A stretch of DNA of 37,463 nt, from positions 1 to 37,463 of the forward strand of contig JAGGNC010000088.1 in NCBI GenBank assembly GCA_017886405.1, in the 5' to 3' direction. The notes beneath the pieces were generated by a model, which did not search any database, was not told the DNA's origin, and saw only the letters and a program-made list of their open reading frames with translations. Source of the DNA: Pseudomonas sp. (GTDB taxonomy: Bacteria; Pseudomonadota; Gammaproteobacteria; Pseudomonadales; Pseudomonadaceae). This document shows, one piece after another, positions 27,793 through 37,252 of the stretch. Position 1 is the stretch's first letter; each line of letters opens with the position of its first letter. A program made the position numbers and the translations under genes.

Positions 27793-28140
27793 CATGTGGC
27801 CTTGATTATGCGTAAGGAAAATCAATATGTTATTAGCGTTGAACGCTTACAACTCAAGATGAATAAAGGCTGTGGATAACCCCCTACAAGCTAGTGGGAT
27901 AACCTAGGGCAAAACCGGTGGAAAACCATGCTGTGGATAAAATGGCCTTTCATCCTCAGCTTATGGACCGCTTCTACACAGCTGCAGCACGCCTTTTCGA
28001 CAGACTTACCCTTGGCTGGACGGGTTTAGTCTGTTGGGCTTCAGCTACTTATGCACAGATAAAGGACTGACTAATAGTTACTAACATTACTAAACATCTT
28101 TAAATATTCTCTTCTTTATATTTCTTTATGCAGGAAAAAG
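27786..28140. other. oriC: Replication origin oriC
   Basis: The dnaA-rpmH spacer. Perfect DnaA boxes TTATCCACA lie at 27786-27794 (plus), 27871-27879 (minus) and 27932-27940 (minus), and a variant TTATGCACA lies at 28049-28057. An A+T-rich tract at about 28069-28135 is a candidate unwinding element beside the last box. The layout (dnaA on one side, rpmH divergent on the other) is the Pseudomonas origin arrangement. Confidence 0.9.
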
Positions 28141-28151
28141 CTGGTTGGAAA

Positions 28152-28180
28152 TTGACCTGACCCTCGGGTTTCTCTAGAAT
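28152..28180 (+). promoter_or_regulatory. Sigma-70 promoter of rpmH-rnpA
   Basis: TTGACC (28152-28157) and TAGAAT (28175-28180) are separated by exactly 17 bp, 60 bp before the rpmH start and beside the A+T-rich part of oriC. Transcription from it would supercoil or open the origin region. Confidence 0.85.
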
Positions 28181-28240
28181 TGCCGGTCTCTTAAAACGGG
28201 GGCCATTCCGGCCCGTAGTCGACCACCCAGGTACCGCACC

Positions 28241-28375
28241 ATGAAACGTACTTTCCAACCCAGCACTATCAAACGCGCTCGCACTCACGGTTTCCGTGCT
28301 CGCATGGCCACCAAGAGCGGCCGTGCTGTCCTGTCGCGTCGCCGCGCCAAGGGCCGTAAGCGTCTCGCCGTCTAA
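28241..28375 (+). CDS. rpmH: 50S ribosomal protein L34
   Basis: A 44-residue, very basic protein starting [20 protein letters not shown] and ending KGRKRLAV. This is the L34 sequence almost residue for residue across bacteria. It is a structural part of the large ribosomal subunit. It is first of the rpmH-rnpA-yidD-yidC series and is followed by rnpA after 11 bp, the universal arrangement. It is driven by the TTGACC/TAGAAT promoter 60 bp upstream. Confidence 0.98.
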   Translation: MKRTFQPSTIKRARTHGFRARMATKSGRAVLSRRRAKGRKRLAV

Positions 28376-28386
28376 ATTTCGGTCTT

Positions 28387-28791
28387 GTGGTGAGTCGAGA
28401 CTTCAGTCGGGAAAAGCGCCTGCTAACCCCCCGGCAATTCAAGGCAGTCTTCGACTCCCCTAGCGGTAAAGCTCCGGGCAAAAATGTCCTGCTGCTGGCG
28501 CGCAACAATGAGCTTGATCATCCCCGCTTGGGGTTGGTGATCGGCAAGAAGAGCGTCAAGCTCTCCGTTGAGCGCAACCGTCTGAAACGCCAGATCCGCG
28601 AATCGTTCCGCCTGAATCAAGAGAGTTTGGTCGGATGGGACATCGTAGTGGTTGCGCGTAAGGGCCTTGGTGATCTTGAAAACGTCGAACTGGCGCGCCA
28701 GTTTGGCAAACTCTGGAAACGCCTCGAACGCAGCAAGCCTAGCCCGGCAGCCGAAACAACAACCGGGGTGAACGACAGTCCCCATGCGTAA
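28387..28791 (+). CDS. rnpA: Ribonuclease P protein component
   Basis: A 134-residue basic protein that helps the RNase P RNA mature the 5' ends of tRNAs. The diagnostic RNR motif appears as [13 protein letters not shown] near residues 65-77, with [19 protein letters not shown] at the N terminus. It starts at GTG 28387 (MVSRDF, as in P. aeruginosa); the next codon is also GTG. It overlaps yidD by 8 nt. The C-terminal tail beyond residue 115 is poorly conserved. Confidence 0.96.
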   Translation: MVSRDFSREKRLLTPRQFKAVFDSPSGKAPGKNVLLLARNNELDHPRLGLVIGKKSVKLSVERNRLKRQIRESFRLNQESLVGWDIVVVARKGLGDLENVELARQFGKLWKRLERSKPSPAAETTTGVNDSPHA

Positions 28792-29029
28792 ACTGGCTTT
28801 GCTTCCCATCCAGTTCTACCGCTACGCCATCAGCCCCTTGATGGCCAGTCACTGTCGTTTCTACCCAAGCTGTTCTTGCTACGCGCTTGAAGCCATTGAA
28901 GATCATGGCGTCCTGCGCGGTGGCTGGCTGACCGTACGTCGGCTTGGCCGCTGTCACCCGTGGAATCCCGGTGGTTACGACCCGGTTCCCCCCGCGAAAA
29001 CCTCCCGTTCCTCTTCGATGGCCGAATAA
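28784..29029 (+). CDS. yidD: Membrane protein insertion efficiency factor YidD
   Basis: An 81-residue protein of the Haemolytic/YidD family, beginning [17 protein letters not shown] with the Cys-containing core [19 protein letters not shown] and ending [12 protein letters not shown]. The family supports YidC-dependent insertion of membrane proteins at the inner membrane. It overlaps the rnpA end by 8 nt and stops 2 nt before the yidC start, so all three are translationally linked. Confidence 0.94.
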   Translation: MRKLALLPIQFYRYAISPLMASHCRFYPSCSCYALEAIEDHGVLRGGWLTVRRLGRCHPWNPGGYDPVPPAKTSRSSSMAE

Positions 29030-29031
29030 TC

Positions 29032-30783
29032 ATGGATATTCAACGCTCGATCCTGATCGTCGCCCTGGCAATCGTGTCCTATATGATGGTTCTCCAGTGG
29101 AACCAGGATTACGGTCAAACTGCCCTGCCGACAGAAATTGCCACGCCCACCAGCTCGGTGCCTGGCTTGCCAGATACCACTGCGACCACTTCTACAGCAG
29201 CTGGCAGTGACGATATTCCGAGCGCTGCCCCTGCGGTTGAACCCAACTCCGTTAGTGCCGCTCCAGTAGCCGCCAGTGATGAGCTGATTCGGGTGAAGAC
29301 CGATGTGCTGGATCTGGCCATCGACCCACGCGGTGGTGATGTGGTGCAACTGCGTCTGACCCAGTATCCACGTCGTCAGGATCGTCCGGATGTGCCTTTT
29401 CAGCTGTTCGATAACGGCGGTGAACGCACCTACATGGCGCAGAGCGGTCTGATCGGCAGCAATGCGCCAGACAAATCCAGCGGTCGTGCTTTGTGGAGCA
29501 GCGAGCAGAAAAGCTATGAACTGGCCGATGGTCAGGATCAACTGGACGTTGACCTCACACTCAACGAAGAGGGCGTTAGCTACATCAAGCGATTCACTTT
29601 CAAGCGCGGCCTCAACGCTGAATGTTCTGACAAAGAACAAATGCTGAAGAAACCAGGTTGTGTGGATCCCTCTTCCTATCAGGTAAGCGTCAGCTACCTG
29701 ATCAACAACCAGAGCGGTGAAACCTGGAGCGGCAATATGTTTGCCCAGCTCAAGCGTGATGGCAGCGACGATCCGTCCTCCACCACTGCTACTGGCACCG
29801 CGACCTACCTGGGTGGCGCGTTGTGGACTAGCGAAGAACCGTACAAAAAAGTGTCGATGAAAGACATCGATAAGCAACCCTTCAAAGAAACCGTCCAAGG
29901 AGGCTGGGTTGCCTGGCTACAGCATTACTTCGTCACTGCCTGGATTCCAAGCAAAGACAGCGCCAACCAAGTACAGACCCGCAAAGATAGCCAAGGTAAT
30001 TACATTGTCGGCTTTACCGGCCCGACCATTCAGGTTGCTGCCGGCACTCAGGGTGAAACCAGTGCAATTCTGTATGCCGGCCCGAAGCTACAAGGCTATC
30101 TGAAGACCCTCTCTCCTGGTCTTGAGCTAACAGTCGACTACGGCATCCTGTGGTTCCTGGCTCAGCCAATCTTCTGGCTGCTGGAACATATCCACAGCAT
30201 TCTGGGTAACTGGGGTTGGTCGATCATCGTTTTGACCTTGATCATCAAGCTGATCTTCTTCCCGTTGTCCGCAGCCAGCTACAAGTCGATGGCACGCATG
30301 CGTGCTGTAGCCCCTAAGCTGGCTGCGCTGAAAGAACAGTTTGGTGACGATCGGCAAAAGATGTCCCAAGGGATGATGGAGCTTTACAAGAAGGAGAAGA
30401 TCAACCCACTGGGCGGCTGCCTGCCGATTCTGGTGCAGATGCCAGTATTCCTTGCGCTCTATTGGACGTTGCTGGAAAGCGTAGAAATGCGCCAGGCACC
30501 CTGGTTGCTGTGGATAACAGACCTGTCGATCAAAGACCCGTTCTTTATCCTGCCGATCATCATGGGTGTGACCATGTTTATCCAGCAGCAGCTGAACCCG
30601 ACACCGCCGGACCCGATGCAGGCCAAGGTACTGAAGATGATGCCTATTATCTTCACCTTCTTCTTCCTGTGGTTCCCGGCTGGTCTAGTGCTGTACTGGG
30701 TGGTCAACAACGTCTTGTCCATCGCACAGCAGTGGTACATTACGCGCAAGGTCGAAGCCGCAGCCAAGGCCGCAAACGCCTAG
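29032..30783 (+). CDS. yidC: Membrane protein insertase YidC
   Basis: A 583-residue inner-membrane insertase of the Oxa1 family. An N-terminal signal-anchor (SILIVALAIVSYMMVLQW) is followed by a Ser/Thr/Ala-rich linker, the large periplasmic beta domain (about 80-340) and five C-terminal helices. The latter include the conserved stretch MARMRAVAPKLAALKEQFGDD and PLGGCLPILVQMPVFLALY. The start ATG 29032 follows the yidD stop; an upstream in-frame start at 28960 lies inside yidD and is rejected. A DnaA-box sequence TGTGGATAA falls in its coding region at 30509-30517. Confidence 0.97.
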   Translation: MDIQRSILIVALAIVSYMMVLQWNQDYGQTALPTEIATPTSSVPGLPDTTATTSTAAGSDDIPSAAPAVEPNSVSAAPVAASDELIRVKTDVLDLAIDPRGGDVVQLRLTQYPRRQDRPDVPFQLFDNGGERTYMAQSGLIGSNAPDKSSGRALWSSEQKSYELADGQDQLDVDLTLNEEGVSYIKRFTFKRGLNAECSDKEQMLKKPGCVDPSSYQVSVSYLINNQSGETWSGNMFAQLKRDGSDDPSSTTATGTATYLGGALWTSEEPYKKVSMKDIDKQPFKETVQGGWVAWLQHYFVTAWIPSKDSANQVQTRKDSQGNYIVGFTGPTIQVAAGTQGETSAILYAGPKLQGYLKTLSPGLELTVDYGILWFLAQPIFWLLEHIHSILGNWGWSIIVLTLIIKLIFFPLSAASYKSMARMRAVAPKLAALKEQFGDDRQKMSQGMMELYKKEKINPLGGCLPILVQMPVFLALYWTLLESVEMRQAPWLLWITDLSIKDPFFILPIIMGVTMFIQQQLNPTPPDPMQAKVLKMMPIIFTFFFLWFPAGLVLYWVVNNVLSIAQQWYITRKVEAAAKAANA

Positions 30784-30808
30784 GCAGTGATAGCTTCTAA
30801 GCTGTAGC

Positions 30809-30835
30809 AAACGCCCCTTAACAGGGGCGTTTTGC
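30809..30835 (+). terminator. Terminator between yidC and mnmE
   Basis: AAACGCCCCT and AGGGGCGTTTT form a clean GC-rich stem with a TAAC loop and a T-tract, right after yidC and 24 bp before the mnmE start. Read-through is likely needed for some mnmE expression unless mnmE has its own promoter in the short gap. Confidence 0.88.
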
Positions 30836-30858
30836 TATGTCGTATTCAGGAGAGCCGC

Positions 30859-32226
30859 ATGCCATTCGTTGCTGAAACCATTGCTGCCGTCGCCACCGCT
30901 CAAGGCCGAGGTGGGGTGGGCATCGTGCGTGTGTCAGGCCCGCTGGCGGTAAAGCTGGCTGAGGCAATCTGCCAACGCGAACTAAAGCCGCGTTACGCCC
31001 ACTACGGTCCGTTCTTTGCCGATGCCCAGCAGGTGCTTGATGAAGGGCTGGCCCTGTACTTCCCAGGACCAAACTCTTTTACCGGTGAAGATGTGCTGGA
31101 ACTGCAGGGCCATGGCGGCCCTGTCGTACTCGATCTGCTGCTACGTCGCTGTGTACAACTCGGTGCACGGTTAGCGCGTCCAGGTGAATTCAGCGAGCGC
31201 GCCTTCCTCAATGACAAACTCGATCTGGCTCAGGCCGAAGCGATTGCCGACTTGATCGAAGCCAGCTCCGAACAGGCGGCGCGTAATGCTTTGCGTTCGC
31301 TGCAAGGCGAATTCTCGCGGCGTATCCATGGCCTGACCGAACGGCTGATCAGCCTGCGTATCTACGTCGAAGCGGCCATCGACTTCCCGGAAGAAGAGAT
31401 CGACTTTCTGGCCGATGGGCACGTGCTTACTCTGCTCGATGGCGTGCGTACAGATCTTGCCGGGGTACTGCGTGAGGCGGGTCAAGGAGCCTTGTTACGA
31501 GACGGCATGAACGTGGTGATCGCTGGCCGGCCAAACGCCGGTAAGTCAAGCCTGCTCAATGCCTTGGCGGGGCGCGAAGCGGCCATCGTTACTGCGATCG
31601 CCGGTACCACCCGTGACGTGCTCCGTGAACACATCCATATCGACGGTATGCCACTGCACGTGGTCGATACAGCAGGCCTGCGCGCCACCGAAGACCACGT
31701 TGAACGTATAGGAGTAGAACGCGCACTGAAGGCTATTGGTGAGGCCGACCGCATCTTGTTGGTGGTGGATGCTACCGCACCGGAAGCGGATGACCCCTTT
31801 GCCCTGTGGCCAGAGTTTCTCGACCAACGCCCTGATCCGGGCAAGGTCACCCTGATTCGCAACAAGGCCGACTTGTCTGGCGAATCGGTGGTACTAGAAG
31901 TCTGCAGTGATGGCCACGTCACCATCAGCCTATCGGCCAAATCGACCGAGGGCCTTAATCTGCTGCGCGATCACCTGAAAGCCTGCATGGGCTATGAGCA
32001 GACTTCGGAAAGCAGCTTCAGCGCCCGTAGACGTCATTTGGAGGCGCTGCGACAGGCCGCCAATCACCTTGAGCATGGCCATGCTCAACTGATCCTGGCC
32101 GGGGCTGGCGAACTGCTCGCTGAAGACCTGCGGCATGCCCAGAAATCCCTGGGTGAAATCACCGGAGCGTTCAGTTCCGATGACCTGCTGGGGCGAATTT
32201 TTTCCAGCTTCTGTATCGGCAAGTAG
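30859..32226 (+). CDS. mnmE: tRNA modification GTPase MnmE (TrmE)
   Basis: A 455-residue GTPase that, with MnmG, makes the 5-carboxymethylaminomethyl group on wobble uridine 34 of several tRNAs. The N-terminal tetrahydrofolate-binding domain starts DTIAA-like ([20 protein letters not shown]). The G domain has [18 protein letters not shown] near 222-239 and [16 protein letters not shown] (switch II). It ends in the catalytic C-terminal CIGK. ATG 30859 has an AGGAG site 6-7 nt upstream; the longer frame from 30832 lies in the terminator. The partner mnmG lies about 670 bp further on. Confidence 0.96.
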   Translation: MPFVAETIAAVATAQGRGGVGIVRVSGPLAVKLAEAICQRELKPRYAHYGPFFADAQQVLDEGLALYFPGPNSFTGEDVLELQGHGGPVVLDLLLRRCVQLGARLARPGEFSERAFLNDKLDLAQAEAIADLIEASSEQAARNALRSLQGEFSRRIHGLTERLISLRIYVEAAIDFPEEEIDFLADGHVLTLLDGVRTDLAGVLREAGQGALLRDGMNVVIAGRPNAGKSSLLNALAGREAAIVTAIAGTTRDVLREHIHIDGMPLHVVDTAGLRATEDHVERIGVERALKAIGEADRILLVVDATAPEADDPFALWPEFLDQRPDPGKVTLIRNKADLSGESVVLEVCSDGHVTISLSAKSTEGLNLLRDHLKACMGYEQTSESSFSARRRHLEALRQAANHLEHGHAQLILAGAGELLAEDLRHAQKSLGEITGAFSSDDLLGRIFSSFCIGK

Positions 32227-32892
32227 GGTCGGCAAGCCGCTTAGGTTAGCGGCGAAGGCCATCTTATTCTGCAGCCAATGCAGATCCTCGCGCGCCACGT
32301 AACCCATCCTCTGCAGCACATTCCAGATGGTTTACGGCGCATCGGAGTTCTTGCCACATTTAATATTTATCGCCTGCGACTCACCCATCCTTCGTAGCGT
32401 CCCTTTCTAAAACCTCATTTATGCCATCCAGGTAGGGCTGCGCCTGGGCGCAACATGCACGGCCAGCCACTTATTTATCCACCTAAGCCCTGTGGAAAAC
32501 CCGACCTAAACCCTGCCTATAACCCGGTGATAAAACGGAGGATAACCAGGCCTGTGGATAAACATCGCTTTCATCCACAGCTTGCATACGGCAACTGAAC
32601 AGGCAGATGGCAGGATCAGCACAGACTTTTAAAAAGCTGAATGCACTGAATCTATTGGTCTGTAGAGATGTATCCACAGAAAAGCCGTTGCATAGTAATA
32701 AACATAAAAACAAAGCTTTATATAAATTCATTCTTTTAATATTTATTAGCCGAACCCCTAAACAGCCTCAGAGCCAGCTGGCTATTTTTTGTGCAAAAGG
32801 CTTCATTCACACCGCTTAACTCCCTATACTTGCCGCCTTTCCAGCTTTTCAACTCAAAAAGCCCCCATTTATCAACAGGCACGAGGTGCGTG
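32227..32892. other. mnmE-mnmG spacer with a second DnaA-box cluster (origin-like)
   Basis: There is no supported gene in these 666 bp. After a small hairpin (32236-32253) come DnaA-box-like sites: TTATCCACC (32475-32483), a perfect TGTGGATAA (32553-32561), TCATCCACA (32571-32579) and GTATCCACA (32670-32678). A strongly A+T-rich tract follows at about 32690-32755. This mirrors the structure of oriC. From memory, Pseudomonas is reported to have autonomously replicating sequence activity in such regions, but I cannot confirm that for this spacer. Confidence 0.6.
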
Positions 32893-34785
32893 GTGGATTT
32901 CCCTTCGCGTTTTCAGGTGATCGTCATCGGCGGCGGTCATGCCGGTACGGAAGCCGCACTGGCGGCAGCACGCATGGGCGTTAAAACCCTGTTGCTGACC
33001 CATAACGTGGAAACACTCGGGCAGATGAGCTGCAATCCGGCGATTGGCGGGATAGGTAAGAGCCACCTGGTCAAAGAAATCGATGCCCTCGGCGGCGCCA
33101 TGGCGCAAGCCACCGACCGTGGCGGTATCCAGTTCCGCGTACTCAATAGCCGCAAGGGCCCGGCCGTCAGGGCGACACGCGCCCAAGCGGATCGCGTGCT
33201 GTACAAAGCTGCAATCAGGGAAACCCTGGAAAACCAACCCAACCTGTGGATATTTCAACAGTCAGCTGATGACCTGATCGTCGAAAACGACGAGGTCAAA
33301 GGCGTAGTCACGCAGATGGGCCTGCGTTTCCTCGCAGATACCGTGGTGTTGACCACTGGCACCTTCCTCGGCGGACTTATCCACATAGGCCTGCAGAACT
33401 ATTCAGGCGGCCGTGCCGGCGATCCACCCTCGATCGCTCTGGCGCAACGTCTGCGGGAATTGCCGCTGCGCGTCGGTCGGTTGAAAACAGGTACGCCACC
33501 GCGTATTGACGGCCGTTCTGTGGACTTCTCGGTGATGACCGAGCAGCCCGGCGATACGCCCACGCCGTTGATGTCCTTTCTTGGTCGCGCCGAGCAGCAA
33601 CCACGTCAGGTCAGTTGCTGGATCACCCATACCAACGCACGCACCCATGAAATTATCGCGGCCAACCTCGATCGCTCGCCGATGTACTCAGGCGTGATCG
33701 AAGGAGTCGGCCCGCGTTACTGCCCGTCGATCGAAGACAAGATTCACCGCTTCGCCGACAAGGACAGCCATCAGGTATTTATTGAGCCTGAAGGCCTGAA
33801 CACCCATGAGTTGTACCCCAACGGCATCTCCACCTCGCTGCCGTTCGATGTGCAATTGCAGTTGGTGCGCAGCATACGTGGCATGGAGAACGCCCATATC
33901 GTGCGTCCCGGTTATGCCATCGAATACGACTACTTCGACCCGCGTGATCTCAAATACAGTCTGGAAACCAAGGTTATTGCTGGGCTGTTTTTTGCCGGGC
34001 AGATAAACGGTACCACCGGGTACGAAGAAGCCGGGGCACAAGGCCTGCTGGCTGGCTGCAACGCCGCGTTGCGCGCGCAAGGCAAGGACAGCTGGTGTCC
34101 GCGTCGCGACGAGGCTTACATCGGTGTGCTGGTTGATGATCTGATTACCTTGGGCACCCAGGAGCCTTACCGCATGTTCACCTCGCGGGCCGAATACCGC
34201 TTGATCCTGCGTGAAGACAATGCCGACTTGCGCCTAACCGCGAAAGGTCGTGAGCTGGGTCTGGTCGATGATGTGCGCTGGGCGGCGTTCGAAGCCAAGC
34301 GCGAAGCGATCGTGCAGGAAGAACAGCGTCTGAAAAGCACTTGGGTACGCCCAGGCACGGCTCAGGGCGATGCGATTGCCGCGCACTTCGGCACGCCGCT
34401 GAGCCACGAGTACAACCTGCTCAACTTACTCGCACGACCGGAAATCGATTACATCGGGCTGATGACCATCATCGGTGGTGGCGCACCAGACCCACAGGTT
34501 GCCGACCAGGTTGAGATCAAAACCAAATACGCCGGTTATATCGACCGCCAGCAGGACGAAATCGCCCGCCTGCGTGCCAGTGAAGACACCAAACTGCCAG
34601 ACGATATCGACTATGTGGGGATTTCCGGCCTGTCCAAAGAAATTCAGCACAAGCTCGGCAGTAGCCGTCCTGAGACCCTGGGTCAGGCATCACGAATTCC
34701 AGGCGTCACCCCGGCAGCGATTTCACTGTTGCTGATCCACCTGAAGAAGCGCACTGCCAGTCAGCAGTTAGAGCGCAGCGCCTGA
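32893..34785 (+). CDS. mnmG: tRNA uridine-5-carboxymethylaminomethyl modification enzyme MnmG (GidA)
   Basis: A 630-residue flavoprotein partner of MnmE. The FAD-binding motif is [19 protein letters not shown] at residues 9-27. GidA signatures include [30 protein letters not shown]-like [14 protein letters not shown] and [19 protein letters not shown] 32893 gives MDFPSRF as in P. aeruginosa, with GAGGTG just upstream; the open frame extends to 32791 without a better start. It overlaps rsmG by 1 nt (TGATG). A DnaA-box sequence TTATCCACA lies inside at 33377-33385. Confidence 0.96.
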   Translation: MDFPSRFQVIVIGGGHAGTEAALAAARMGVKTLLLTHNVETLGQMSCNPAIGGIGKSHLVKEIDALGGAMAQATDRGGIQFRVLNSRKGPAVRATRAQADRVLYKAAIRETLENQPNLWIFQQSADDLIVENDEVKGVVTQMGLRFLADTVVLTTGTFLGGLIHIGLQNYSGGRAGDPPSIALAQRLRELPLRVGRLKTGTPPRIDGRSVDFSVMTEQPGDTPTPLMSFLGRAEQQPRQVSCWITHTNARTHEIIAANLDRSPMYSGVIEGVGPRYCPSIEDKIHRFADKDSHQVFIEPEGLNTHELYPNGISTSLPFDVQLQLVRSIRGMENAHIVRPGYAIEYDYFDPRDLKYSLETKVIAGLFFAGQINGTTGYEEAGAQGLLAGCNAALRAQGKDSWCPRRDEAYIGVLVDDLITLGTQEPYRMFTSRAEYRLILREDNADLRLTAKGRELGLVDDVRWAAFEAKREAIVQEEQRLKSTWVRPGTAQGDAIAAHFGTPLSHEYNLLNLLARPEIDYIGLMTIIGGGAPDPQVADQVEIKTKYAGYIDRQQDEIARLRASEDTKLPDDIDYVGISGLSKEIQHKLGSSRPETLGQASRIPGVTPAAISLLLIHLKKRTASQQLERSA

Positions 34786-35429
34786 TGTCGGTTACCACTG
34801 GGCATGCCGAAGAGCTGGCACAAGGCGCACTTGAGCTGGGCATCGAGCTATCGCCGTTACAGCAGGAACAGTTACTCGCCTACCTGGCCCTGCTGATCAA
34901 GTGGAATAAGGCTTACAACCTGACGGCTGTTCGCAATCCGGATGAAATGGTTTCGCGGCACTTGCTCGACAGCCTGTCCGTGGTGCCCTTCGTCGTCGAG
35001 GCTGGGGATAACTGGTTGGATGTGGGCAGCGGCGGTGGCATGCCGGGTATTCCCCTGGCTATCTTGTTTCCCGAACGTCAGTTCACCCTACTCGATTCAA
35101 ACGGCAAGAAGACTCGCTTCCTGACCCAGGTAAAGCTGGAGTTGAAACTGGCCAACCTGCACGTTATCCACAGCCGGGTCGAAGACTACCGACCTGAAGT
35201 GCGTTTTAGCGGTATCTGTTCGCGGGCCTTCAGCTCACTGGAAGATTTCAGCACCTGGACCCGCCATTTGGGCGATGCCAATAGCCAGTGGCTGGCGATG
35301 AAAGGCGTACACCCTGATGACGAGCTGCAGGCTTTGCCAGCGGATTTTCATCTCAGCGCCACCCATGTACTCAAGGTTCCTGGTTGCCAAGGTCAGCGCC
35401 ATCTGCTGATACTGCGTCGCTCGGAGTAG
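34785..35429 (+). CDS. rsmG: 16S rRNA (guanine-527-N7)-methyltransferase RsmG (GidB)
   Basis: A 214-residue SAM-dependent methyltransferase that modifies G527 of 16S rRNA. The SAM-binding motif reads [20 protein letters not shown] near residues 83-102, preceded by [20 protein letters not shown], which is typical of GidB. The ATG overlaps the mnmG stop, and parA follows after 12 bp, so it belongs to the mnmG-rsmG-parA-parB operon seen across Pseudomonas. Confidence 0.96.
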   Translation: MSVTTGHAEELAQGALELGIELSPLQQEQLLAYLALLIKWNKAYNLTAVRNPDEMVSRHLLDSLSVVPFVVEAGDNWLDVGSGGGMPGIPLAILFPERQFTLLDSNGKKTRFLTQVKLELKLANLHVIHSRVEDYRPEVRFSGICSRAFSSLEDFSTWTRHLGDANSQWLAMKGVHPDDELQALPADFHLSATHVLKVPGCQGQRHLLILRRSE

Positions 35430-35441
35430 GGGGAAATAAGC

Positions 35442-36230
35442 ATGGCTAAGGTATTCGCAATCGCTAACCAGAAAGGCGGCGTGGGCAAAACCACTACCTG
35501 CATCAATCTGGCTGCCTCGCTGGTGGCAACCAAGCGCCGTGTGCTGTTGATCGACCTAGATCCCCAAGGCAACGCGACCATGGGCAGTGGTGTGGATAAA
35601 CACGGCCTTGAGCATTCGATCTACGATGTGCTGATTGGCGAATGCAACTTAGTCGAAGCCATGCAGTTCTCCGAGCACGGCGGCTACCAACTGCTGCCGG
35701 CCAACCGCGACCTGACTGCAGCGGAAGTGTCTCTGCTGGAAGTAAAAATGAAGGAAAGCCGTCTGCGCTATGCGTTGGCGCCGATCCGCGAGAACTACGA
35801 TTACATCCTTATCGACTGTCCCCCAGCGCTGTCGATGTTGACAGTCAACGCCTTGGTTGCCGCCGATGGTGTGATCATCCCCATGCAGTGCGAGTACTAC
35901 GCACTGGAGGGCCTTTCCGACTTGGTAAACAGCATTCAGCGTATCGCCGAGATCCTCAATCCAAAGCTGAAGATCGAAGGCCTGCTACGCACCATGTATG
36001 ACCCACGCATGAGCTTAACCAACGATGTAAGTGCGCAGCTTAAAAAACATTTCGGTGACAAACTCTACGACGTGGTTATCCCGCGCAACGTACGGTTGGC
36101 CGAAGCCCCCAGTTTCGGCATGCCGGCGCTGGTGTATGACAAGCAATCTCGTGGTGCCATTGCCTATCTGGCATTTGCCGGCGAACTGGTACGTCGTCAG
36201 CGCGCAAGCGCCCACACCGTAACCGCATAA
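35442..36230 (+). CDS. parA: Chromosome partitioning ATPase ParA (Soj)
   Basis: A 262-residue deviant-Walker ATPase. Walker A is KGGVGKTTTCINLAASL at residues 11-27 and the second motif is LIDLDPQGNATMGSG. DYILIDCPPALSMLTVNAL is the Walker B region. There is no N-terminal DNA-binding extension, as for chromosomal ParA. It moves the ParB-parS complex near the origin. Its coding sequence contains a DnaA-box sequence at 35591-35599. It is followed by parB after 10 bp. Confidence 0.97.
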   Translation: MAKVFAIANQKGGVGKTTTCINLAASLVATKRRVLLIDLDPQGNATMGSGVDKHGLEHSIYDVLIGECNLVEAMQFSEHGGYQLLPANRDLTAAEVSLLEVKMKESRLRYALAPIRENYDYILIDCPPALSMLTVNALVAADGVIIPMQCEYYALEGLSDLVNSIQRIAEILNPKLKIEGLLRTMYDPRMSLTNDVSAQLKKHFGDKLYDVVIPRNVRLAEAPSFGMPALVYDKQSRGAIAYLAFAGELVRRQRASAHTVTA

Positions 36231-36240
36231 GGAAATTGGC

Positions 36241-37113
36241 ATGGCTGTGAAAAAACGAGGATTGGGGCGCGGTCTGGATGCCCTGCTGGGCAGTACCAGC
36301 GTCAATGCCTTGCAGGAAGAGGCCGCACAGGTCGACAGCCGTGAGTTGCAATACGTGCCCTTGGATCTGATTCAGCGTGGTAAATACCAACCGCGCCGCG
36401 ACATGGACGCCACGGCCCTGGAAGAACTGGCGCAATCAATCAAGGCCCACGGCGTGATGCAGCCGATTGTGTTGCGACCGATAGCGGAAGGCCGTTTTGA
36501 GATCGTCGCCGGTGAACGCCGCTGGCGAGCCTGTCAGCAGGCCGGTCTGGACAAGATTCCGGCCATGGTTCGCGAACTGCCTGATGAAGCGGCCATCGCC
36601 ATGGCGTTGATCGAGAACATTCAGCGCGAAGACCTCAACCCCATCGAAGAAGCCATGGCCTTACAGCGTCTGCAGCAGGAATTTCAGCTGACTCAGCAGC
36701 AAGTTGCAGACGCGGTGGGTAAATCGCGTGTAACCATCAGCAACCTGCTGCGCCTGATTGCTCTGCCAGAAGAGATCAAAATCCTGCTCTCCCACGGCGA
36801 TCTGGAAATGGGCCATGCTCGGGCCTTGTTAGGATTGCCGGCCGATCAACAGACCGAAGGTGCACGACATGTTGTCGCGCGCGGGTTAACCGTGCGCCAA
36901 ACGGAAGCACTGGTGCGGCAATGGCTGAATGGCAAAGAGAAGCCAGCGGTCGAGGTCAAAGCTGATCCGGACATCACTCGCTTAGAACAGCGCCTGGCTG
37001 AGCGGTTAGGCTCGCCGGTGCAAATCAAGCATGGGCAGAAAGGCAAAGGTCAATTAGTTATCAGCTACAGCTCTTTGGATGAGCTGCAAGGGGTGCTGGC
37101 GCACATTCGCTGA
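36241..37113 (+). CDS. parB: Chromosome partitioning protein ParB (Spo0J)
   Basis: A 290-residue parS-binding CTPase. It begins KKRGLGRGLDALLG, then has the CTP-binding and clamp domain with QPIVLRP and VAGERRWRACQQAGL. The central helix-turn-helix reads TQQQVADAVGKSRVTISNLLR near residues 152-172. A C-terminal dimerisation domain ends the protein. It would bind the parS palindromes at 23846 and 24476 and nucleate the partition complex with ParA. It is last of the mnmG-rsmG-parA-parB set. Confidence 0.97.
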   Translation: MAVKKRGLGRGLDALLGSTSVNALQEEAAQVDSRELQYVPLDLIQRGKYQPRRDMDATALEELAQSIKAHGVMQPIVLRPIAEGRFEIVAGERRWRACQQAGLDKIPAMVRELPDEAAIAMALIENIQREDLNPIEEAMALQRLQQEFQLTQQQVADAVGKSRVTISNLLRLIALPEEIKILLSHGDLEMGHARALLGLPADQQTEGARHVVARGLTVRQTEALVRQWLNGKEKPAVEVKADPDITRLEQRLAERLGSPVQIKHGQKGKGQLVISYSSLDELQGVLAHIR

Positions 37114-37158
37114 AACAATTGGCCAGCGAGTATTGCCCACCCTGGCACTACAGTACGG

Positions 37159-37187
37159 TTGATCGCCAGCAGAGCTGCACCTATAAT
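37159..37187 (+). promoter_or_regulatory. Strong sigma-70 promoter of the atp operon
   Basis: TTGATC (37159-37164) and a perfect TATAAT (37182-37187) are separated by exactly 17 bp, upstream of atpI. This is the best promoter match in the window and fits an operon that must be expressed highly (ATP synthase). Confidence 0.88.
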
Positions 37188-37252
37188 CGCCGCGCTGTTT
37201 TGGTGCTTCAAGTTGGTTAATTTTGTGCAGCTTGAATCGGAGTGTTGCTGGT

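Noticed and set aside
27894-27902. GTGGGATAA in oriC as a DnaA box
   Set aside because: It differs from TTATCCACA at three positions on one side, so it is too weak to list as a box.
28975-29898. 307-codon minus-strand open frame inside yidC
   Set aside because: Antisense to the conserved yidC periplasmic domain and without any domain of its own.
32483-32731. 82-codon minus-strand open frame in the mnmE-mnmG spacer
   Set aside because: Cys/Leu/Ser-rich translation of an A+T-rich, DnaA-box-bearing spacer with no ribosome site.
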